Part shown: piece after piece, positions 57,923 to 64,000 of the stretch | How the letters are laid out: the number at the start of each line of letters is the position of its first letter | Position numbering within the stretch: position 1 is the first letter of the stretch | Translations under genes and position numbers: made by a program | Assembly (NCBI GenBank): GCA_043746815.1 | Contig: JAYTQG010000181.1 | Span: forward strand, 8,205-72,204 | Length of the DNA stretch: 64,000 nt | From: JAYTQG01 sp043746815 | Lineage (GTDB): Bacteria; Actinomycetota; Thermoleophilia; Miltoncostaeales; Miltoncostaeaceae | Direction: 5' to 3' | Notes under the pieces: generated by a model | Told to the model about the DNA's origin: nothing | The model's input: the letters and a program-made list of their open reading frames with translations, nothing else | Databases searched by the model: none

Positions 57923-59747
57923 CGGTCAGGTTCGTCTGGACGTTTCCTGCCTTGTCGATTGCGCGGATCGCAAAGACATGCGGGCCACGGGGCACCTGAC
58001 TAAGTTTGAAGCTCCAGCGGCCGTCTGGCTTCAACCGTGCCGCGACGAAGATCGTCGGGCGGTTGGCACAGGGCGACGGAATCCAGGTGCGCCCGGTGTA
58101 CGCGCCGCAATGGCCACGTGAGTCGCGACGAACGACGCTGACCTGGACGCCCGCAATCCCACTGGCATCACTCGCCGTTCCGTGCAGGGTCAGCCAGGCA
58201 GATCCCGTCCGCCGGTAGGCCGCGCAGGTACGGGCGTTTGATGCCTTGGCCTTCGGCGCAACCGTCACCTTGCAGGCTGGTTGGAGCAGTTGGGCCGTTG
58301 GCGGCGAGCGGTCCCCTCCCGCGATCGTCGGCGGCGCGACACCCGCAACGAGGACGCGGTCGCTTCCGAAGACGGTGCCCGAGGCATTTTGGGCGACCAG
58401 GCGGTAGTGGTAAGCGCCGCCTGGGATCAGCCCGAGGACCTGCACGGTGACCGCCTGCGACTGGGGCCCGTTGATTGGGTTTGCCGCGGCCGATTGGTTT
58501 CCGTAGGCGGATGTTGGACCCCACTCCACCCGATAGGTGGTTGCCTGACCGGCCGGGTCGACTGCACCGGAAACCACGGCGCCAACCTGTGTCGGCGTGG
58601 CCTGGCCGCTCCGGACGCCGGGAAGGCCGACGGTTGCATTGGGAAGGATTTGGACCGCACTCAGCCCGAAACTTGCAACGGCAATATCGGGGCGCGAATC
58701 ATCATTCAGATCGCCGATTGCGACGGCCTGCGGGTTCGCCCCCGCTCCGAGCGCAACGGGACTCCCCGCGAGGCGAGTGAAGGTCCCCAAACCGTTCCCC
58801 GAGAGCACCTGGACGTCGTTCGATGTCGCATTTGCCACGGCAATATCAGTGCGCCCATCACCATTGAGGTCGCCCGCGGCCAGCGATGCGGTCCCGGGGC
58901 CGAGCGTGATGGGTGGCCCCGCAGTCGCGAGCGAGCCTGTCGCCCCTGCGAAATAGACGGCGAGCGTACCCGTGATCGAATTCGCAACGGCGACGTCGGG
59001 TCGAGCATCTCCATTCAGGTCGTCGACCAACAACGCCCGCGGGCCGGTGCCTTGCCCGGTTGACAGCGGCGATCCGGGCGCTGGCGCAAACCCACCGCGC
59101 CCGTCGCCGAGCAGGATCGAAATGCTGTCACCCGCGTAGTTGGTTGCGATGAGGTCCAGCTCACGGTCGCCGTTTATATCGGCGATGCGGATCGCCCGGG
59201 GACTCGCCCCGAGTTTCACGGTTGATGTTCCGCCGCTACTCCACAGGATGGCGGCATCGTCACTCCCCTGATTTGCCGTGACGACCTCTGGCGTTCCATC
59301 ATCATTCAAGTCGCCGACACTCACGGCGATCGGTGTCGTCCCGACCGCTGTCGTTGTGCTGCGGGCAAGGGCGCCGGTCCCGTCGCCAAGGGCCACCGAG
59401 ACACTCCCACCCGCGCTATTTGCGGTGATCAGGTCGAGCCGTCCGTCACGGTTCAGATCGGCGAGGGCGACAGCGGCGGGGTAAGGACCCACGGAAACTG
59501 GGCTTCCGGGAGCGATTGCCAGGGCCTTCCCGCCGGAGGAAATCAGCACTGTCGCGCTGTCAGCCCCAAGGTCAGCCGTCGCAACGTCAGGCCGCCCATC
59601 GCCGTTGACGTCGGCGATCGCAAGCCCCTGCGGGCTGGCCCCAACCGGCTCAATCAGCGGACTTGCGAAGTTTGGGGGACTTGCGACGAGCGCTGATGGC
59701 GCGGCAACAAGGGCGGTGAGGCTGACGATGAGATGACGAACCCGCAC
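57897..59747 (-). CDS. Secreted FG-GAP/VCBS repeat protein
   Basis: 616 residues. Signal peptide at 1-22 (MRVRHLIVSLTALVAAPSAL). Seven FG-GAP/VCBS-type repeats (about 30-375) are each marked by a calcium-loop-like motif: DVNGDGRPD, DLNRDGRLD, DLNDDGTPE, DINGDRELD, DLNGDARPD, DLNGDGRTD, DLNDDSRPD. They should form a seven-bladed propeller. A fibronectin-III-like module (about 385-470) and an Ig-like C-terminal part with several Cys follow. GTG start with SD AGGAGG. Likely an extracellular adhesion or binding protein; no enzyme motif seen. Confidence 0.85.
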   Translation of the reverse strand: MRVRHLIVSLTALVAAPSALVASPPNFASPLIEPVGASPQGLAIADVNGDGRPDVATADLGADSATVLISSGGKALAIAPGSPVSVGPYPAAVALADLNRDGRLDLITANSAGGSVSVALGDGTGALARSTTTAVGTTPIAVSVGDLNDDGTPEVVTANQGSDDAAILWSSGGTSTVKLGASPRAIRIADINGDRELDLIATNYAGDSISILLGDGRGGFAPAPGSPLSTGQGTGPRALLVDDLNGDARPDVAVANSITGTLAVYFAGATGSLATAGPPITLGPGTASLAAGDLNGDGRTDIAVANATSNDVQVLSGNGLGTFTRLAGSPVALGAGANPQAVAIGDLNDDSRPDIAVASFGLSAVQILPNATVGLPGVRSGQATPTQVGAVVSGAVDPAGQATTYRVEWGPTSAYGNQSAAANPINGPQSQAVTVQVLGLIPGGAYHYRLVAQNASGTVFGSDRVLVAGVAPPTIAGGDRSPPTAQLLQPACKVTVAPKAKASNARTCAAYRRTGSAWLTLHGTASDASGIAGVQVSVVRRDSRGHCGAYTGRTWIPSPCANRPTIFVAARLKPDGRWSFKLSQVPRGPHVFAIRAIDKAGNVQTNLTVRRLLLPR

Positions 59748-59817
59748 CTGGTCCTGCCCTCCTCGACGCCGTCCTTAGCGGAGAGCTTATCCGAGATCTG
59801 CGGGGGAAACCGACGAA

Positions 59818-59889
<72 letters not shown>

Positions 59890-59926
59890 ACGGCTCGTGG
59901 AGCTTAGCTGATGCCTGTCTTCAAGT

Positions 59927-60607
59927 TCAGCGCGGCGGGTGTATTCGGTGGAGATGGATGACGGATCCACTCTCATCCGATCGGCCGATCACGGGCCGCT
60001 CGTCACGTGTTGTGGTCCAGCCCACCGTGAGGAGGGCCTCCACGAGGGTCACTGCGTCCGGGCGACGTGGGTCGGCCATCAGGACCATGCCCGTTGGGCC
60101 AACGATCTGCGGCAGGAGCGCCGCCAAGGCATGGGCGTTCCGCGTCTCGTAACAGACGTCTGCCGCCAACACGAGATCGAAAGGAGTCGCCACAAGGTCC
60201 GCTGGCGGGCTCCGCCAGTCGAGCAGACGCGTACGAAGTTGGGCACCAGAGCGTTCCGCGTTGGCGCAGCTTGCCTGGAGTGCCGATTCGTACCAGTCGG
60301 TGGCCGTTACCTCGGCGCCAGCGAGCGCGGCGACGATCGCAGGGAGACCGATTCCGCAGCCAAGCTCAATCACTCGCTTGCCGCCGAGTGGTTCGTCGAG
60401 GAGGACCTCAGCGAGCACGCGAGCGCTCGGCCAGAGCTCGGCCCAGTACGGAAGGCGCTCATCGACGGCGTATTCGTCTTCGTCGATCAGGTCCTCAGGG
60501 GTGCCCGGTCGAGTGAGATCGACCGTGAACGGTCCGACCTCGATCCGCTCGCGGATCCAAGGGTTCTCGCCGTGCCCGTCCAATGCGGCTACTATCCCAG
60601 CCGTCAT
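59927..60607 (-). CDS. Class I SAM-dependent methyltransferase (METTL21/ETFB-methyltransferase-like)
   Basis: About 226 residues from ATG 60607. The order is LPYWAELWPSARVLAEVLL, SAM motif VIELGCGIGLPAIVAALAG, VTATDWYESAL and FDLVLAADVCYE. The LPYWAxLWPS lead-in is typical of protein-lysine methyltransferases of the METTL21/ETFB type. Target unknown. Divergent from the acidic zinc-ribbon gene. Confidence 0.8.
   Translation of the reverse strand: MTAGIVAALDGHGENPWIRERIEVGPFTVDLTRPGTPEDLIDEDEYAVDERLPYWAELWPSARVLAEVLLDEPLGGKRVIELGCGIGLPAIVAALAGAEVTATDWYESALQASCANAERSGAQLRTRLLDWRSPPADLVATPFDLVLAADVCYETRNAHALAALLPQIVGPTGMVLMADPRRPDAVTLVEALLTVGWTTTRDERPVIGRSDESGSVIHLHRIHPPR
60590..60595 (+). promoter_or_regulatory. 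Candidate -10 box before the acidic zinc-ribbon gene
   Basis: TACTAT, 32 bases before TTG 60628. The same hexamer precedes the sepIVA-like gene. Confidence 0.35.
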
Positions 60608-60627
60608 CCGATTCGCGGGAGCGTGCA

Positions 60628-61059
60628 TTGAGCGAGAACACCGAAGCAGCTGAGACGGTCGAAGCCGTCGAGACCGAAGCGGCCGCCCCGGCCGAGACCG
60701 AAGCCCTCGTCGAGGCCGCCGCCCCGGAGGTCGTCGAGGCGCCCGCTGCCGTTGCGGTAGAGGAGCCCGCCATAGAGGTCGTTGAGGCGGCGGTTGCCGA
60801 GGACGTTTCCGACACGCCGGTGCCCGAGGAGATCGCAGCGGTTGCCGCAGCGAATGTCTCGCAGGCCAAGGTATTCCTCTGCGAGCGTGGCCACCGTGTC
60901 ACGGCCCTCTGGAACACCCCGACCGTTTGCCAGGGACGCATCAGCCGCAAGGGGCCCGTGTGCGGCCGTCAGCTCTACCCGATTGCCGAGTTGCCCGAGC
61001 AGGTTCAAAAGGCGCTCAACCCGCTGAAGGCGTCGAAGAAGTCGTCCAAGAAGAAGTAG
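60628..61059 (+). CDS. Acidic protein with C-terminal zinc-ribbon-like domain
   Basis: TTG 60628 gives 143 residues; an ATG at 60583 is an alternative. Residues about 3-75 are an extreme Glu/Ala/Val repeat stretch (VEAVETEAAAPAETEALVEA and similar), surely disordered or coiled. Residues about 80-130 hold VFLCERGHRV, then VCQGRISRKGPVCGRQLYP, a possible zinc site with three Cys and a His. The tail is Lys/Ser-rich (KASKKSSKKK). The acidic head and basic tail suggest nucleic-acid or ribosome association. No family recognised. Confidence 0.6.
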   Translation: MSENTEAAETVEAVETEAAAPAETEALVEAAAPEVVEAPAAVAVEEPAIEVVEAAVAEDVSDTPVPEEIAAVAAANVSQAKVFLCERGHRVTALWNTPTVCQGRISRKGPVCGRQLYPIAELPEQVQKALNPLKASKKSSKKK

Positions 61060-61081
61060 CGGTGGTCGTGCGGGCGGGGCG

Positions 61082-62878
61082 CTACGCCTCGCCCGCCACC
61101 CGCTCTGCCTCTTCTACGAGGCGCTCAAGCTCCGCGATCCCGGGCTCCCACACATCGGGGTCGTCCAGGTCGATCCCGAGCGGGCGCAGGAGCTCCGCCG
61201 GTGGTGCCGATCCCCCGCGGGTCAAGAATTCCAGGTACGGCGCCATGAAGGCCTCCGTGTCCGCGCGTTGCCGCGCGTGCAGGGTCAGTGCCACGAGGCT
61301 CGCGAACACATAGGCGTAGGTATAGAAGCGCGTGGAGATGAAGTGGGGGATGTAGGACCATCCAAGGCCGTACGCCTCGGGAAGTTCCACCGAATCGCCG
61401 TAGTAGCGGCGGTTCTCCTCCAGCCAGATGTCTCCAAGACGCTCGTCGCTCAGCGACTGTCCTGCTGCGCGTGCTGCGTAGGCGCGCTGTTCATAGCGGG
61501 CGAGGACGGTCTGACGGAAAACTGAGGCGAAGACGCCTTCGACGTGCTCGCAGACCAGCGTGCGCCGAGTCTGGGGATCGGTCTCGGTCGCGAGCACGTG
61601 GTCCAGGGTGACGCTTTCAGCGAACGTGGACGGAACCTCGGCGAGCGCCAGGCCGGTGTACGCGGAATGCGCGGACTGCGCGCCCTGGGACAGCTGAAAG
61701 TGCATCGCGTGACCAAGCTCGTGGGCGAGGGTCACGACATCCTGAAAGCGGTCATTGTAGTTCATCAGGACATAAATCGGGCCGTCCTGTGAGACCGGTG
61801 CGCAGAAGGCACCACCGCGCTTGCCAACCCGTGGCTCCGCATCGAGGCGACCGGTCCCCATGATCCCCTTGGCAACCTCCGCGACCTCCGGCGAGAAGCG
61901 CGCGAAGGCCTCCTCGACGAGCACGCGTCCCTCGTCGAACGCGACGGGGCGAGCCTCACCGATCGGTGCGTACTGGTCCGCCAGGTGGAGGGGCTCGATC
62001 CCGAGGAGCCTGCCCTTGACCCGAAACCACCGCTGGGCAAGCGGATAGGCCGCCTCGACGCGTTCCAACATTCGGGTCACTGCGGCGCGCGGCAGTTCGT
62101 TGCGCAGGTGCGTCGGATCCATCGGATCCTCGTAGCTGCGCAGGCGGTCCATGGTCAGGCGGTCGGCAACGAGGGTGTCGTAGCAATGCGCCAGGGTTGG
62201 CGCGTGGGGCGCAAGACCGGCGTAGAGCGCAGCCAGGGCCCGATGGCGCAGATCTCGATCGGGGCGCCGGACGTACGCAAGGAGGCGATCGACCGTGTGT
62301 GGTTCCTCCCCGCCGCCGTCGTCGAACGGAATCTCGAGCGTCGAGGTCACGCGCCCAAACAGGGTCTGCCACGCGCGCACAGCCGCCGTCTGACGCTCGG
62401 CGAGCATCTCCTCCTCCTGCTCCGTGCGAACGTGAGGAGCAAAGCGCCGCTGGGAGATCAGGAAGTGCCGATCGGCGGCCACCTCAGGTGCATTGGCGAG
62501 TGGAAGGGCGACCTCGTCGGGCAGGGCCACCCACTCGAGTTCGAAGAATCGAAGCTGGTTTCCAACCTCTACCAGCGCCTGATCGACCTTCGCCACGAGG
62601 TCGCGATTCGCCTCCGACTCGGAGTCGATTGACTCGCGCAGGTGTGCGTACGACGAGACACGCGAGAGCGCATTCTCGATGGCTGCGAGGTCAGCGAGGG
62701 CATCTCGAAGTCCCGGGCCGTCGAGTGCTCCAACGTTGCCGCGGTGGTGGTCCGCAAAGCGTGTCACCAGTATGTTGGTGGCGCTCAAGAGATCCGTCGC
62801 GGCGGCCTCGTCGGAGAGGATATGCGTGAGGTCCCAGTGCACGCCTTCGGCGCGTTCGGACGGTGTGGTTGTCGTCAT
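61082..62878 (-). CDS. pepF: Oligoendopeptidase F (M3 family)
   Basis: 598 residues from ATG 62878 (GTG 62887 possible). Helical M3 fold. Zinc motif VTLAHELGHAMHFQLS (HELGH near 386-390) and the third ligand region AEVPSTFAESV. GGAFCAPV and LMNYNDRFQDV precede it as in the family. It cuts short peptides in the cytosol. TAACGT seven bases before ATG 62878 supports that start. Confidence 0.94.
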   Translation of the reverse strand: MTTTTPSERAEGVHWDLTHILSDEAAATDLLSATNILVTRFADHHRGNVGALDGPGLRDALADLAAIENALSRVSSYAHLRESIDSESEANRDLVAKVDQALVEVGNQLRFFELEWVALPDEVALPLANAPEVAADRHFLISQRRFAPHVRTEQEEEMLAERQTAAVRAWQTLFGRVTSTLEIPFDDGGGEEPHTVDRLLAYVRRPDRDLRHRALAALYAGLAPHAPTLAHCYDTLVADRLTMDRLRSYEDPMDPTHLRNELPRAAVTRMLERVEAAYPLAQRWFRVKGRLLGIEPLHLADQYAPIGEARPVAFDEGRVLVEEAFARFSPEVAEVAKGIMGTGRLDAEPRVGKRGGAFCAPVSQDGPIYVLMNYNDRFQDVVTLAHELGHAMHFQLSQGAQSAHSAYTGLALAEVPSTFAESVTLDHVLATETDPQTRRTLVCEHVEGVFASVFRQTVLARYEQRAYAARAAGQSLSDERLGDIWLEENRRYYGDSVELPEAYGLGWSYIPHFISTRFYTYAYVFASLVALTLHARQRADTEAFMAPYLEFLTRGGSAPPAELLRPLGIDLDDPDVWEPGIAELERLVEEAERVAGEA

Positions 62879-62885
62879 GGTTCGC

Positions 62886-62891
62886 ACGTTA
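62886..62891 (-). promoter_or_regulatory. -10 box of a predicted leaderless pepF transcript
   Basis: TAACGT on the minus strand, seven bases, then ATG 62878. It overlaps the stop of the PHP gene upstream. Confidence 0.4.
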
Positions 62892-63737
62892 GCGTGCGGC
62901 TCGCCTCATGAGGCGAACAGCGGTCTCACGCGGCAGGGGCGGCGTTCCCGTCTTCCCAAGGACCGGGCCGAGACCCGGAGCATGAAAGTCCGATCCGCCG
63001 GTCGGAATGAGTCCGTAGCGCTCAGCGAGCCAGCGATACTGGCGACGGTCGGCGTCCTGATGCTCGGGGCGGTGCACCTCAATCCCGTCCAGCCCGGCGC
63101 CCGCGAGTACTCCGACCAGACTGTCCAGATCCGGCGCGCTCAGCTTCAGCGTTCCAGGGTGAGCGAGGCACACCGCGCCGCCCTCGCCGTGGACAAGGGA
63201 AATTGCCTCGTCCGCAGTGAGACCGCCTCCTGGCACGAACGCGGGCATACCGTCGGCGAGGTATCGGTCGAACGCCTCTGCTCGGCTGGCGACGACACCG
63301 GAGGCGACCAGCGCGTCTGCGATGTGGGGGCGGGCGACAACGCCGGGTGCCCGGGCGGCGACTTCGTCGTACGCAATCTGGACGCCCAACGCTCGAAGAC
63401 GCTCAACCATGGCCCGGGCACGGTCAACGCGGGCAGCCTTCAACTCTGCGAGGCGCGCCACAGCGACATCCGAGGGGAGCCCGGGGAAGTAGCTGACCAG
63501 GTGCATTTGGTGCGCATCCAGGTGCGCGGTTAGCTCCACACCGCAGACGATGCGCACGCCGAGACGGGCACCGGCGGCACGGGCCGCGACGAGCGCGTCG
63601 GTCGTATCGTGATCGGTCACCGCGAGCGTCTCGACACCGGATTCCGCTGCCAATTCGACGAGCGCATCGGGGCTGAGAAGCCCATCCGAACGGTCTGTGT
63701 GGGCGTGCAGGTCAATGGTCCGTGCTGTTCGCCTCAC
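62889..63737 (-). CDS. PHP-domain phosphoesterase (TrpH/RNase AM-like)
   Basis: GTG 63737 gives 282 residues. The trinuclear-metal PHP motifs are in order: DLHAHTDRSDG, AVTDHDTTD, CGVELTAH, RPHIADAL, LAHPGT and GGSDFHAPG. The family includes the 5'-3' exoribonuclease RNase AM and 3',5'-nucleotide phosphatases. It precedes pepF on the same strand with a short gap. Upstream codons before the GTG have no similarity. Confidence 0.88.
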   Translation of the reverse strand: MRRTARTIDLHAHTDRSDGLLSPDALVELAAESGVETLAVTDHDTTDALVAARAAGARLGVRIVCGVELTAHLDAHQMHLVSYFPGLPSDVAVARLAELKAARVDRARAMVERLRALGVQIAYDEVAARAPGVVARPHIADALVASGVVASRAEAFDRYLADGMPAFVPGGGLTADEAISLVHGEGGAVCLAHPGTLKLSAPDLDSLVGVLAGAGLDGIEVHRPEHQDADRRQYRWLAERYGLIPTGGSDFHAPGLGPVLGKTGTPPLPRETAVRLMRRAAR

Positions 63738-63750
63738 CGGCCTGGAAACG

Positions 63751-63756
63751 TACCAT
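63751..63756 (+). promoter_or_regulatory. -10 box of a predicted leaderless yciH-like transcript
   Basis: TACCAT, six bases, then ATG 63763. The region is shared with the divergent PHP gene. Confidence 0.45.
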
Positions 63757-63762
63757 GAGGGT

Positions 63763-64000
63763 ATGCGAACACGCCGCGAGGACAACGAGACGCCGGTCTA
63801 CAGCTCGGACCAGGGCAGGCGCCTTGCGCCGAAGGTCGTGCCCGACGAGGAGACCGGGGGCGCTGTCCGTGTCTCCCGCACCAGCGCGGGACGCAGCGGC
63901 AAAACCGTCACCCTCGTAACGGGAATCCCCACCTCGGACCGGGCGGCCCTCGCAAAGGAACTGAAGCGCCTCTGCGGTTCCGGCGGCGCCGTCAAGGGCG
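63763..64000 (+). CDS. SUI1/eIF1-like translation factor (YciH), N-terminal fragment
   Basis: Cut by the window end after 79 codons. The visible part has a polar N-terminal tail (VYSSDQGR), then VRVSRTSAGRSGKTVTLVTG and LAKELKRLCGSGGAVKG, which is the SUI1 core (GKxVTLVxG, LxKxLKxxCGxGGxVK). Bacterial YciH proteins influence start-codon fidelity at the ribosome. ATG 63763 lies six bases after TACCAT. Relevant to the leaderless and odd-start genes in this window. Confidence 0.85.
   Translation, partial: MRTRREDNETPVYSSDQGRRLAPKVVPDEETGGAVRVSRTSAGRSGKTVTLVTGIPTSDRAALAKELKRLCGSGGAVKG

Overview
This is a 64 kb stretch of high-GC bacterial chromosome, densely coding, with many GTG/TTG starts and many 4-base stop/start overlaps. 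The gene content points to Actinomycetota, probably an early-branching lineage such as Thermoleophilia (inference). The main clues are a pgsA - RsiG-like - FHA - FtsR-like MerR cluster, a SepIVA-like coiled-coil gene beside DUF177/rpmF, a fused PafBC regulator, and an Ada-AlkA fusion. No rRNA, transposase, integrase or CRISPR array was seen.

Layout. 1-5.2 kb: end of an M20 peptidase, a Nudix hydrolase, tRNA-Pro(GGG), pgsA, a small RsiG-like protein, a zinc-ribbon FHA protein and an FtsR-like regulator, then a secreted coiled-coil protein and an M32 carboxypeptidase. 5.2-7.2 kb: small membrane protein, lipoprotein, anti-sigma factor and ECF sigma factor. 7.3-12.5 kb: class I aldolase, ribulose-phosphate epimerase and a complete riboflavin operon ribD-ribE-ribBA-ribH. 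12.5-15 kb: SRPBCC protein and the alkylation-repair pair ada/alkA-ogt. 15.2-19.0 kb: an accessory defence island with a TIR - caspase - SLOG operon and a divergent AbiEi/AbiEii pair. 19.2-34.6 kb: a core block: rpmB, recG, rsmD, coaD, sepIVA-like, DUF177, rpmF, plsX, acpP, rnc, smc, ftsY, ffh, rpsP, khpA, rimM, trmD, rplS, rnhB. 34.5-40.7 kb: yraN, a VOC protein, comM, dprA, fused pafBC and a thermonuclease. 40.7-51.1 kb: UbiA prenyltransferase, CoA-type Nudix, an isocitrate-dehydrogenase-like enzyme, a small ferredoxin, mqnE (futalosine menaquinone route), a degenerate ABC pair, phosphomannomutase, HIT protein and CorA. 51.2-57.9 kb: NarL-type regulator, GT39-like glycosyltransferase, a receiver-only protein, and a GAF histidine kinase whose reading frame runs into trpF-trpB-trpA. 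57.9-64 kb: a secreted FG-GAP repeat protein, tRNA-Asn(GTT), a methyltransferase, an acidic zinc-ribbon protein, oligoendopeptidase F, a PHP phosphoesterase and the start of a SUI1/YciH-like factor.

The most striking content is the three-gene TIR - caspase-like protease - stand-alone SLOG operon. By analogy with Thoeris systems I read it as signal producer, protease effector and nucleotide-sensing module. Other points of interest are a -10 box set 6-7 bases before at least twelve start codons (predicted leaderless transcripts), three core genes whose conserved N-termini begin upstream of any ATG/GTG/TTG (rpe, plsX, rnhB), a one-motif RsiG-like anti-sigma, and several enzymes with a changed key residue (RibH, RNase III, an ABC ATPase).
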